Assembly: GCA_035306065.1 (NCBI GenBank) | Contig: DATGOL010000113.1 | Span: 1 to 64,000 of the forward strand | From: JBBQHX01 sp035306065 | Lineage (GTDB): Bacteria > Gemmatimonadota > Gemmatimonadetes > Gemmatimonadales > Gemmatimonadaceae | Length of the DNA: 64,000 nucleotides | Direction: 5' to 3' | Part shown: positions 34,942 to 42,667 of the stretch, in pieces | How the letters are laid out: each line of letters opens with the position of its first letter | Numbering within the stretch: position 1 is the first letter of the stretch | Program-made: the position numbers and the translations under genes | Notes under the pieces: model-generated | What the model was told of the DNA's origin: nothing | What the model saw: only the letters and a program-made list of their open reading frames with translations | Databases searched by the model: none

Positions 34942-35325
34942 ATGGCAAGAGGTGAGCACGCTGCCAGCACTTGCTGCAGAATGGTGCACGTGGATGGATG
35001 GGAGGTACTCGTGGGGAAGGGGGCTCGTGACAACGACGAGCTCACCTTCCGCGTTGCGGAAGCCAACGATCTCTGGCTGCATGCTGCCGGCTATCCCGGA
35101 AGTCACGTGGTCGTACGGAATCCGGACAGGGTGGAGGTTCCGCGTGAAGTCGTGAGGCGTGCGGCCGAGCTGGCGGTTTTCAACTCGAAGGCTCGTGAGG
35201 CACGGGGGAAGGTGGATGTCCATGTCTGCCGCGCCGGCGATGTTCGCAAGGTGCGCGGGGCACCGGCGGGTCAGGTGCAGCTTTCCCGCTGGGACACGGT
35301 GAAGGTCTACAGCCGCCCGGAGTAG
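34942..35325 (+). CDS. stand-alone NFACT RNA-binding (DUF814) domain protein
   Basis: 127 residues covering only the NFACT-R module: GWEVLVGKGARDNDELTFRVAEANDLWLHAAGYPGSHVVVRN and AVFNSKAREARGKVDVHVCR. In RqcH/NEMF the domain follows NFACT-N and coiled coils and helps recognise stalled 50S-peptidyl-tRNA complexes. Here it stands alone and, being small, may mimic only the RNA-binding part. The start is uncertain: ATGs at 34942 and 34981 or TTG at 34927. Confidence 0.85.
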   Translation: MARGEHAASTCCRMVHVDGWEVLVGKGARDNDELTFRVAEANDLWLHAAGYPGSHVVVRNPDRVEVPREVVRRAAELAVFNSKAREARGKVDVHVCRAGDVRKVRGAPAGQVQLSRWDTVKVYSRPE

Positions 35326-35575
35326 AAGCCGCCACGGCGTGAGGCGCGCCCGCGATTTCACAGGGCGACACATGCGGTGCACACTCCGGGCCCACTGCGC
35401 TCACCCTCCCACGTTTGCACCAGCGGTTCGGCAGTTGCAGGTATCCCGTGCACCTGTCGTCGCCATTTGCCGTTTGCATCTGGCGCTCCGGCCTACCGCA
35501 CTCCAATGTGAGTTCGTCCCACCTACTGACCGCGGCAGTGGCACTCACCCGGGATGGCGCAGGAGGTCTTCTCAC

Positions 35576-36148
35576 ATGACCGCACCGGTGCAGACAGGCG
35601 ATGCAGGTCCAGGAGGCTCTTCGATGCTGAGCGCTGCAGGGCTTCTCGCTGCGCTGCGGGCCGTGATGTCGCGTGAACTGGCGGCGGTCAGCCGTTCGGT
35701 AGCCGCGTACCAGGACGACGCGTCTCTCTGGCGGGAGATTCCGGGTGCACCGAACAGCGGTGGCACACTCGTCCTTCACCTCGTGGGCAACCTCAGGCAC
35801 TTTGTGGGGAAGGGACTGGGAGGCACCGACTACGTTCGCGATCGTGAGGCGGAGTTCCGCGATCGCGGCCATACGCGAGATGAGCTGCTGGAGATGCTGG
35901 ACATCACGGCTCGCGAGGTGGACAGCGCCCTCGCGATCATTGCACCCGATCTGCTCGGAAGCGAGCACGCCCTGCCGGCCGGCGGGTGGCTGGTGCGTAA
36001 CGACGAACTTCTCCTTCATCTCGCCGCGCATCTTGCCTACCACCTCGGCCAGCTCGATTATCACCGACGGATAGCCACCGGCGAACGACAGGGAGTTGAG
36101 GCCCTCCCGGTGGATGCCCTTCCGAGTGCCCGTCGACTGGACGGTTGA
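35576..36148 (+). CDS. DinB-family protein (DUF1572-like)
   Basis: 190 residues of four-helix DinB fold. The candidate metal His are in LVLHLVGNLRHFVG and HLAAHLAYHLGQLDYHRR. It is not close in sequence to the DinB protein at 16175. AGGAGG lies nine bases before the ATG at 35576, which decides the start. The next gene follows 20 bases later with its own strong site. Confidence 0.88.
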   Translation: MTAPVQTGDAGPGGSSMLSAAGLLAALRAVMSRELAAVSRSVAAYQDDASLWREIPGAPNSGGTLVLHLVGNLRHFVGKGLGGTDYVRDREAEFRDRGHTRDELLEMLDITAREVDSALAIIAPDLLGSEHALPAGGWLVRNDELLLHLAAHLAYHLGQLDYHRRIATGERQGVEALPVDALPSARRLDG

Positions 36149-36168
36149 CCACCGAAAGGAGGACGCTA

Positions 36169-36780
36169 ATGCCCCATCCGTCCGTGCTGGTGCGTGCCGC
36201 ACGCCTTGGCCTGACCGGCCTTTGCGGAGCTCTCGTGATGGCCTGCGACAACGTTGGCAGGATTGGCGACGGGCTGGCGGACAAGCCGACGCCGCCAACC
36301 ACGGCCCGCGAGCCGCTTACGCCCGGCGCGGCAGGTCTTGCATGGGCAGCGCCATCCACCGTTGGCGACTCCTGGGTGATTGGACCGCAGGGAATGGGGC
36401 CTCTGATGGTGGGAACCGCGTACCCGCCGGATGGCTCGTTCGTAACGACCTCCACGGAGGATGCCCGGTGCAGGGTAGTCACCCCGCCTGACGCGCCACC
36501 GGGGCTGGTAGCATGGGTTTGGCGCGGAAACATTGTCTCGCTGGTCGCATCCGAACCCGGTCCCCGACTGCTCGGCGGCGTTGAGGTTGGAACCGGTGAG
36601 GCCGAGTTGCGCAGACACTTCGTTGGTCGGCTGCAGGACGGCACCGGTGCGGAAAGCGGCTGGCTGTCCGAGGTGCGGCCGGAAACACTCTCCGGTTACC
36701 CCGTGGCTTTCGAAGTGATAGACGGGTACGTAAGCCGAATTCGCGTTGGAGCTCCGTCGCCCGGCGCGGATTGCAGGTGA
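36169..36780 (+). CDS. putative lipoprotein of unknown function
   Basis: 203 residues with a signal peptide and lipobox (LVMACDN). The mature region has PTPPTTAREPLTPG (a flexible linker), VGDSWVIGPQGMGPLMVGTAYPP and a C-terminal domain with GVEVGTGEAELRRHF...YVSRIRVG. The latter resembles a repeated beta-strand unit of Gly-rich lipoproteins, but I know no family. AAAGGAGGA precedes the ATG. It is probably cotranscribed with the DinB gene. Confidence 0.75.
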   Translation: MPHPSVLVRAARLGLTGLCGALVMACDNVGRIGDGLADKPTPPTTAREPLTPGAAGLAWAAPSTVGDSWVIGPQGMGPLMVGTAYPPDGSFVTTSTEDARCRVVTPPDAPPGLVAWVWRGNIVSLVASEPGPRLLGGVEVGTGEAELRRHFVGRLQDGTGAESGWLSEVRPETLSGYPVAFEVIDGYVSRIRVGAPSPGADCR

Positions 36781-36854
36781 CGGCTGGCGTGTCGTAAGGA
36801 GTGGGCGCCTGAACCGCGCTGAACTGCCCGATTAGCTGGCGCTGGATTGCGCAG

Positions 36855-37457
36855 TTAGCCCTGGGCTGACGCCCTGCGCCCTGAGCCCGACTGTGGATGG
36901 CTGCTGGTACGCCAGCTGAGGTTCCTCACCAGTTGCACGCGCCAATCGATGCGGAGATCGCGTCCTGCTGTGTAGCCGCGCGTCTGGAGCCATTCGAGCG
37001 TCCAGCGGAATCGCTCCTCGAGCTGTCCGGAACCTTCCGCGCCAGGCGGAACGGGCACCGTGAGCTCCACCCTGTTGAACGGACGATCCGGCTTGTCTAC
37101 GGTGGTTACCGTATGCCGGCGCAGTGAGAAATCCAGTACGCGCACGAGGTGTTCGAGTTGGCCGCGGATGCGCGTATTGCGCATTTCGTCAACGAAGCGG
37201 CCCAGCTTGCTCCGTTCCGATTCAACTTCCTTGCCCGTGTGAAGGGCGTCGAGCGCTGCGAAATAGGCGCGTCGGGCGCGTCGTTCTGCGGCCCAGCCCG
37301 ATGGGGCCTTCCCGTCCCAGCAGGGTGGGCAGGGTATGCGGAACGAGAGTCCGCCGTCTGCACTACGCAGGCGGCAATAGACGGCTGGCGCCCTTGTGGG
37401 GCGCTTATCGGGGGATGCGGAGTACGTAGGCGGCGTGGAAGCGGTACTGTGTTGCAT
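36855..37457 (-). CDS. hypothetical protein, possible remnant of a nuclease-like family
   Basis: 200 codons; the middle of the frame (PPCWDGKAPSGWAAERRARRAYFAALDAL) and FRWTLEWLQTRGY near the C-terminus look protein-like. The second segment is reminiscent of the DxxNxxK...DxLxxxGY pattern of RusA-type resolvases, but the acidic residues are not all in place. No ribosome site precedes the ATG and the region is unusual, so it may be a decayed gene. The opposite strand is open over part of it and cannot be excluded. Confidence 0.4.
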   Translation of the reverse strand: MQHSTASTPPTYSASPDKRPTRAPAVYCRLRSADGGLSFRIPCPPCWDGKAPSGWAAERRARRAYFAALDALHTGKEVESERSKLGRFVDEMRNTRIRGQLEHLVRVLDFSLRRHTVTTVDKPDRPFNRVELTVPVPPGAEGSGQLEERFRWTLEWLQTRGYTAGRDLRIDWRVQLVRNLSWRTSSHPQSGSGRRASAQG

Positions 37458-38025
37458 CAGTTACTGCGGGAGGTGCGGCGGATACAGATTGGACCGAGCG
37501 TTCGCTTCCGCTGGGACTCTGGAGAGCGTACGTGAGTGCGCTGCTGGCGTGTCTGCGAAGGGCTGCTTCGGCGGGTGGTATCTGGCGACGCATGCCCGGC
37601 TCCGCGGTGGGGTGTATCACGGACGCGGAACGTAGAATGCGAGTTCCGGACTCGCAAGCAGGGCAGCATGCCGACCCAACCAGCATTCAGACGACGCTAC
37701 GGCCCGTGCGATACTGCGCGGGGGGTTGGCGTAGCGGGAATGCCCCGAGTTGGTGCATGGGAAAAAAGCTAGCTCGGCTCTGGATGGGGCGCCAAGTCGG
37801 CTGAACGTCCCAATTGGTCCGGATTCTGGCGTGGAGGCGATCGAGCGGATCCTGGCGAGGCAGGGGCGTTCCTGCGGTCGTGGAGCGTTGCGCGGTGACA
37901 AGTCAGTTCGTCAAGCGTCGTGATGCGTTAGGTCCTGACGGCGCAGGCGAGAGGCGTGTTGCATGTCGAGGAATGGGAAAGCGGGGAGAGCCTCACCAGG
38001 CAGGGCGTGAGGGTTCCGGGAAACA

Positions 38026-38039
38026 TTAAGAATTCTTAA
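38026..38039. promoter_or_regulatory. perfect 14-base palindrome
   Basis: TTAAGAATTCTTAA lies 131 bases upstream of the histone-like gene in an otherwise GC-rich region. It could be an operator. Nothing else in the window repeats it. Confidence 0.45.
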
Positions 38040-38083
38040 CGAGCGCGTGAGGCGCTGGGGCTCGCATTAATTCGCCGCACGAT

Positions 38084-38107
38084 GTACATTGGGGCGCGTT
38101 AATGTAC
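38084..38107. promoter_or_regulatory. inverted repeat GTACATT-N10-AATGTAC
   Basis: Seven-base arms with a ten-base spacer, 64 bases upstream of the histone-like ATG. The spacing is suitable for a dimeric regulator. Confidence 0.45.
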
Positions 38108-38170
38108 GCCGGCCGCCTTACGGCCGTTCCTTCGGCCGGCGAGAGTCCCCCTCAGAAGGAGAGAGCTTCC

Positions 38171-38596
38171 ATGGCGAAAGCCGCAAAGGGTACCCGGAAG
38201 AGCACGGCGAAGAAGGCGGTGAAGAAGGCAGCCAAGAAGGCCGTCAAGCGCACTGCAAAGTCGTCGATGGCTCCGGCAAAGCGCGCCCGTAAGGCGACCA
38301 AGGCGACCAAGGCGACCAGAGCGACCAAGGCGACCAGGGCCACCAAGACAGCCGCCAAGTCTACCGCGAGAAAGGTTCCAACCCGGAAGATTCCGGGTAT
38401 CAGCCGCGTGGATCAGGACAGCACCCGGACGCACGGATGGGTAGTGCGCCTCAACTATGAGCAGACGGCGAACGGCTGGCGTCCGAAGCATACGGCGTAC
38501 TTCGGCGATGCCACCCATGGCGGCACGAACAAGTCCCTGGCAGCTGCCGAGGACTACCTGAAGAAGATCAAGAAGACTCCGAAGAAGGGCAAGTAA
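38171..38596 (+). CDS. histone H1-like tail fused to an AP2-like DNA-binding domain
   Basis: 141 residues. Residues 1-70 are a Lys/Ala/Thr-rich tail like eukaryotic H1 and bacterial Hc1, including a (K/R)AT repeat at 41-60. Residues about 75-133 (GISRVDQDSTRTHGWVVRL, HTAYFGDATHGG, KSLAAAEDYLKK) fit the AP2-type fold: HGWVVRL and the YFGD...GG...A strand-turn are its pattern. A tail plus a specific DNA-contacting domain would make this a nucleoid-associated protein. AAGGAGAGA precedes the ATG at 38171 and a terminator follows. Confidence 0.8.
   Translation: MAKAAKGTRKSTAKKAVKKAAKKAVKRTAKSSMAPAKRARKATKATKATRATKATRATKTAAKSTARKVPTRKIPGISRVDQDSTRTHGWVVRLNYEQTANGWRPKHTAYFGDATHGGTNKSLAAAEDYLKKIKKTPKKGK
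38291..38347 (+). repeat. nine-base coding repeat in the histone-like tail
   Basis: About six imperfect copies of AAGGCGACC in register with codons, giving the KAT/RAT amino-acid repeat. Copy number may vary by slippage. Confidence 0.8.
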
Positions 38597-38601
38597 CTGC
38601 G

Positions 38602-38632
38602 AAGGGGCTGGCGCGTGATGCGCCAGCCCCTT
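38602..38632. terminator. hairpin after the histone-like gene
   Basis: Thirteen-base-pair perfect stem AAGGGGCTGGCGC / GCGCCAGCCCCTT with loop GTGAT, followed by TGTCG. It lies between this gene and the convergent small gene and can serve both strands. Confidence 0.8.
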
Positions 38633-38680
38633 TGTCGTTCGGGGTGGTTCGGGATGACTGTGGCGGCGTGTGGCAGCACC

Positions 38681-38884
38681 CTACCGCTTCCGCGCCCCTC
38701 CTCGACGCCCAGTCGCTCCCTTTCGCACCACCTCGTCAAGCGCTGTTGCCTGATTCCGCAGCAATGCCTTGCTCTTCAGCGTCCGGCGCTTGCTGTCGGA
38801 CAAATCCGACTCGGCAGACCGCGGAACCTGCCCGTCCCGCAGCCGCTCGAACATCCGCTGGTCCTTCTCTGTCCACGTCGACAT
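38681..38884 (-). CDS. small basic protein, unknown
   Basis: 67-residue soluble protein (STWTEKDQRMFERLRDG at the start, then a Lys/Arg-rich end GATGRRGGARKR). AGGAGAA lies about eight bases before the ATG, which makes translation likely. No family is recognised; the basic tail and the neighbouring histone-like gene suggest nucleic-acid contact, but this is only an inference. Confidence 0.65.
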   Translation of the reverse strand: MSTWTEKDQRMFERLRDGQVPRSAESDLSDSKRRTLKSKALLRNQATALDEVVRKGATGRRGGARKR

Positions 38885-39208
38885 TTGAGTTCTCCTGACC
38901 GTTGCGCCGGCACCTCCCGCCACTTCGGTCGTCTTGCCGATTTACACGCTGCGATTCCTCAGGCCGTACTCTGCAGTGCGTGCTCCGGTTGCAGACATTC
39001 GCTGCAAGAATCGGGCTGCAGGTCCGACGCCGAATACTCTCGCTGACAGCCTCTGCAAGCGCTCTCGATCGTGAAACGAGTGGGTCACAACCCGGTCGCC
39101 GTTCACGGTACCGCGCGGCGAGCAGCCAATTGTCCCGGCTGCCGCGCATCCCGCCGGCCGGCCATCTGTTAGTTTGAATGGTGTACCCTGCACCCATTCA
39201 AACACGCC
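38885..39208. other. divergent intergenic region, 324 bases
   Basis: No protein gene or RNA signature was found. The right end carries a TTAGTTTG box and an inverted repeat just before the transaldolase start; the left end must hold the promoter of the small basic protein. Confidence 0.5.
39172..39203 (+). promoter_or_regulatory. inverted repeat at the transaldolase start
   Basis: Arms GTTTGAATGG and CCATTCAAAC with a 12-base spacer end five bases before the ATG and overlap a TTAGTTTG box (39169-39176). It could bind a regulator or fold in the mRNA leader and mask the start. Confidence 0.55.
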
Positions 39209-40339
39209 ATGTCTGATCGTCTGCAAAGACTTCACGACGCCGGACAGTCCATCTGGCTCGACTTCATCGATCGCAGCATGCTCGCCGCAGGCGACCTTGC
39301 CCGCATGACCCGGGAAGATTCCATCACCGGGGTCACCTCGAATCCAACGATCTTTCAGAAGGCGCTCGCGGAAGGCAACGCTTACGACGAGCAACTGGCA
39401 TCGCTGTCGCCCGATCTCAGCCCGCTCCAGCTATTCGAGCAGATTGCCGCAGAAGACGTTCGCCGTGCATGCGACGACCTTCGCGAGGTGTATGACCGCA
39501 CCGGCGGCCAGGACGGCTTCGTTTCGCTGGAGGTATCTCCAACGGTAGCCACTGACACCGCAGCGACGGTTGCCGAGGCGGGCAGGCTCTGGGCGCTGGT
39601 GGACAGGCCGAACCTTCTCATCAAGGTGCCCGGCACCGAGGAAGGCGCGGTTGCGGTTCGCGCGCTCATAGACGCCGGGATCAGCGTCAACATTACACTG
39701 CTCTTTTCGGTGGACGCTCACCGCCGCGTAATCGAGGCATACCTGGAAGGGCTCGAGGCGCGCGCGCGCCGTAACGAGCCGATCGATCGTATTGCATCCG
39801 TTGCCAGCTTCTTCGTGAGTCGCGTTGACACCGAGGTGGACAAGCGTCTCGGGGAACTGATGGCTACCGCGTCTGACGATTCGTCGCGTGCGGCACTGGC
39901 TGCCCTTCGCGGACGCACCGCGGTGGCCAACGCCAAGCTTGCCTATCGCCTGTTCCAGGCGATGTTCCGCGGCGCCAGGTGGGAGAATCTGCGCACTCGC
40001 GGAGCCATGCCGCAAAGGCCGCTCTGGGCGAGCACCAGCACCAAGAATCCCGCCTACCGCGACGTGATGTACGTTGAGGAGCTCATCGGGCCCGAAACCG
40101 TGAACACCATGCCGCCGGCAACCGTCGAAGCCTTCCGCGACCACGGCGAGGTGCGCCGCACCATAGACGTCAACGTGGACGAGGCCGTTCGCACCATGCA
40201 GGCAATCGAGGACGCCGGCATCTCCATGAAGGACGTCACCGACAAGCTGCTGCACGACGGACTCGCCTCTTTCCAGAAGTCCTTCGACGATCTGCTCGCC
40301 GGACTCGAAGCCACGCGAACTCGCGTTGCCACTGTTTGA
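39209..40339 (+). CDS. tal: transaldolase
   Basis: 376-residue class of transaldolase (longer than the 317-residue E. coli TalB and of the type found in Actinobacteria and cyanobacteria). SITGVTSNPTIFQKAL and LLIKVPGTEEG contain the active-site region, with the Schiff-base Lys in the latter. It transfers dihydroxyacetone units in the non-oxidative pentose phosphate pathway. No ribosome site is obvious, and the inverted repeat covers this stretch. A hairpin separates it from pyruvate kinase. Confidence 0.95.
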   Translation: MSDRLQRLHDAGQSIWLDFIDRSMLAAGDLARMTREDSITGVTSNPTIFQKALAEGNAYDEQLASLSPDLSPLQLFEQIAAEDVRRACDDLREVYDRTGGQDGFVSLEVSPTVATDTAATVAEAGRLWALVDRPNLLIKVPGTEEGAVAVRALIDAGISVNITLLFSVDAHRRVIEAYLEGLEARARRNEPIDRIASVASFFVSRVDTEVDKRLGELMATASDDSSRAALAALRGRTAVANAKLAYRLFQAMFRGARWENLRTRGAMPQRPLWASTSTKNPAYRDVMYVEELIGPETVNTMPPATVEAFRDHGEVRRTIDVNVDEAVRTMQAIEDAGISMKDVTDKLLHDGLASFQKSFDDLLAGLEATRTRVATV

Positions 40340-40344
40340 GACAA

Positions 40345-40374
40345 CGATGCGCCGCCCACTCGGGCGGCGCATCG
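40345..40374. terminator. hairpin between tal and pyk
   Basis: Perfect 13-base-pair stem CGATGCGCCGCCC / GGGCGGCGCATCG with loop ACTC, six bases after the tal stop. There is no T tract; termination or RNA stabilisation is possible. Confidence 0.6.
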
Positions 40375-40458
40375 CACACACCCCCCGACATCACCGTGCA
40401 GTCGCGAAGCATGACCGGTGCTGCAGGTGCCCAAATCTCCTTCACTAAACGCACACAC

Positions 40459-41871
40459 GTGAAGCAGCAACGCATTCCACGTACAAAAATCGTCTGTACA
40501 CTCGGCCCGTCATCCGATTCGCCGGAAGGCATCCGTGCGCTAATCGAAGAAGGGCTGGATGTAGCCAGAATCAACTTCTCGCACGGCACCCAGGAACAGC
40601 ATGCCCGAACCGTCAGGCGCGTTCGAGAGATTGCCGGCGAGCTGGACCGCCCGGTGGCAATACTCGGCGACCTGCAGGGACCTCGCATCCGCATTGGAGA
40701 GCTGCACGAGTCGCAGCGGCTCGACATCGGGCAGGAAGTTCGGCTGGTGTTCGAGGAGAACGCCAGGGAAGGGGACATTCCCGTCACCTACGCGCACCTG
40801 GCCGATGATGTCCAGGCCGGTGACAGGATTCTGATCAACGACGGGCTGATAGAGCTGGTGGCATACGCCATTGCGGATGGGCGCGTGCTCGCTCGGGTGC
40901 TGCACGGCGGTGAGGTGTCCAGCCACAAGGGGCTGAACCTCCCGGGTGTGGATGTGTCGGCCAGTTCGCTCACCGACAAGGACCGCGCTGACATCGCCTT
41001 TGCGATCGAGCATGAGCTGGACTTCCTGGCACTCAGCTTCGTGAGGCGGGCATCGGACATCGAAGAGCTTCGCGAGCTCATTCCCTCCGCCATGCTCGTG
41101 GTGGCGAAGATCGAGAAGGACAATGCCCTGTCCAGCATCGAAGCCATCGTCTCAGCATCCGATGCGGTAATGGTCGCCCGCGGCGACCTGGGCGTTGAGT
41201 TGCCGTTCGAGGAAGTACCGCTCGCGCAGAAGAGGATCATTGCCGTGGCCAATCGACTCGCCCGACCGGTGATTACGGCAACACAGATGCTCGAATCAAT
41301 GATCACGCACCCTCGTCCCACCCGGGCGGAGGCGAGCGATGTGGCCAACGCAATTCTGGATGGCACTGACGCCGTGATGCTCTCCGCAGAGACCGCTGCA
41401 GGCGCCTTCCCGCGCCTGGCAGTCGCTGCAATGCGAAGAATCATCCTGGAGGTGGAGGAGCATTCGCCGAACGCCCCTCGCGAAGAGCGACGGAAGTCGG
41501 GCACCGTGGCGAGTACGTCCGAAACCATTGCGGTGGCTGCCCAGATATCCGCTGCAATGACGGGTGCACCCGCCATCGTCCCCTTCACGAAGAGCGGAGT
41601 TACCGCGCGTGTGGTTGCGTCGCGCCGTCCGGCGGTTCCGATAGTTGCGCTCACGGATGATCAGCGTGTATATCGTCAACTTGCACTGGTCTGGGGGGCC
41701 ATTCCCGTGCTCGTTGCACACTGCGACCACTACGACGAAATGTGGGGGCTCGCGCGCGCTGCGGTGCAGAGGCTCGGAATCGCGGCGCCGGGCGACAGGG
41801 TAATCGTTACGGCGGGCGTGCCTTTCGACGTGCCCGGCACCACGAACCTGCTGAAGTTCGAAACCGTGTGA
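40459..41871 (+). CDS. pyk: pyruvate kinase
   Basis: 470-residue glycolytic enzyme that converts PEP and ADP to pyruvate and ATP. RTKIVCTLGPSS, INFSHGT, VAKIEKDNAL (active-site Lys), MVARGDLGVE and ITATQMLESM (signature) are all present. It ends after the C-terminal domain and lacks the additional PEP-utiliser domain of Bacillus-type enzymes. The GTG at 40459 gives the typical N-terminus; ATG at 40411 is possible. No ribosome site is seen for either. Confidence 0.94.
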   Translation: MKQQRIPRTKIVCTLGPSSDSPEGIRALIEEGLDVARINFSHGTQEQHARTVRRVREIAGELDRPVAILGDLQGPRIRIGELHESQRLDIGQEVRLVFEENAREGDIPVTYAHLADDVQAGDRILINDGLIELVAYAIADGRVLARVLHGGEVSSHKGLNLPGVDVSASSLTDKDRADIAFAIEHELDFLALSFVRRASDIEELRELIPSAMLVVAKIEKDNALSSIEAIVSASDAVMVARGDLGVELPFEEVPLAQKRIIAVANRLARPVITATQMLESMITHPRPTRAEASDVANAILDGTDAVMLSAETAAGAFPRLAVAAMRRIILEVEEHSPNAPREERRKSGTVASTSETIAVAAQISAAMTGAPAIVPFTKSGVTARVVASRRPAVPIVALTDDQRVYRQLALVWGAIPVLVAHCDHYDEMWGLARAAVQRLGIAAPGDRVIVTAGVPFDVPGTTNLLKFETV

Positions 41872-41878
41872 GGTAGCA

Positions 41879-42664
41879 TTGCGTCTGATCTTTCTCGGAA
41901 CGGGCACGAGCTTCGGCGTGCCGCAGGTTGGTTGCAGCTGCGCAGTCTGCAGCTCGCCCGATCCGCGGGATCGTCGCACGCGCTGCAGCATTGTCGTTGA
42001 GTCGGAACGGGGAACACGCATCCTGGTTGACACCGCGCCCGAGCTGCGTCTGCAGCTCGTTACCAACCGAATCAGTCGCGTGGATGCACTTTTCTTCACG
42101 CATGATCACGCCGATCACACCCACGGCCTGGACGACATTCGCGCGCTCTCCATGATCCGTGATGCTCCGCTTCCCCTGTACGGATCGCAGCACACCCTCG
42201 ACAGCCTCACGCGAAAATTCTCCTACATCTTCGACGACGACGTTCGCCCGCTGCCCGGCACGTCAAAGCCCGAAGCAAGTATGAAAGTGATAGCTGCGGG
42301 TGATGCGGTTCGTGTTGCGGACCTGGAAGTGAAGGCCGCTGCAGTGCCGCACGGGCACGCTGAAGTACTGGCGTATCGCTTCGGACCGCTCGCCTACGTG
42401 ACTGACGCGAAGTCGGTACCGCCCGAGACCCTCGACCTCATGCGCGGAGCGAAGGTTCTCGTTCTGAACGCGCTGCTCCGTACGAGCCACCCCACGCATC
42501 TCAGCATTCCGGAAGCCGTTGACGTTGCGCGCGAGATCGGCGCCGAACGTACGTTCTTCACGCATCTCACGCACGAAACGAGTCATGCAGACCTCGAGTC
42601 GGAGCTGCCGGAAGGTATTGAACCGGCATTCGACGGCATGACGATAAGAATTGAGGAGGATTGA
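41879..42664 (+). CDS. PhnP-like metallo-beta-lactamase-fold phosphodiesterase
   Basis: 261 residues. LIFLGTGTSFGVPQVGCSC with the Cys pairs (GCSCAVCSSPD), the metal motif FFTHDHADHTHGLDD, and VTDAK and HLTHETSH are the PhnP/RNase Z-type ligands. PhnP cleaves cyclic ribosyl phosphates; homologues outside phosphonate clusters hydrolyse other cyclic phosphodiesters. The TTG start has GAGGT five bases upstream. It is seven bases after the pyk stop and is likely coupled to pyk and pgi. Confidence 0.86.
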   Translation: MRLIFLGTGTSFGVPQVGCSCAVCSSPDPRDRRTRCSIVVESERGTRILVDTAPELRLQLVTNRISRVDALFFTHDHADHTHGLDDIRALSMIRDAPLPLYGSQHTLDSLTRKFSYIFDDDVRPLPGTSKPEASMKVIAAGDAVRVADLEVKAAAVPHGHAEVLAYRFGPLAYVTDAKSVPPETLDLMRGAKVLVLNALLRTSHPTHLSIPEAVDVAREIGAERTFFTHLTHETSHADLESELPEGIEPAFDGMTIRIEED

Positions 42665-42667
42665 AGC

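Larger units (their letters stand above)
37458..38170. other. 713-base region without a recognisable gene
   Basis: Only short, mutually overlapping frames without family resemblance are open here. Three regulatory-looking elements lie toward its right end: a 14-base palindrome (38026), a 7-base-arm inverted repeat (38084) and a GC-rich dyad at about 38109-38140, all upstream of the histone-like gene. No tmRNA, RNase P or tRNA signature was found. Confidence 0.5.

Noticed and set aside
37149..37535. Plus-strand frame opposite the doubtful gene at 36855-37457
   Set aside because: It lacks a ribosome site and any recognisable motif; the minus-strand frame looks more protein-like, though neither is certain.
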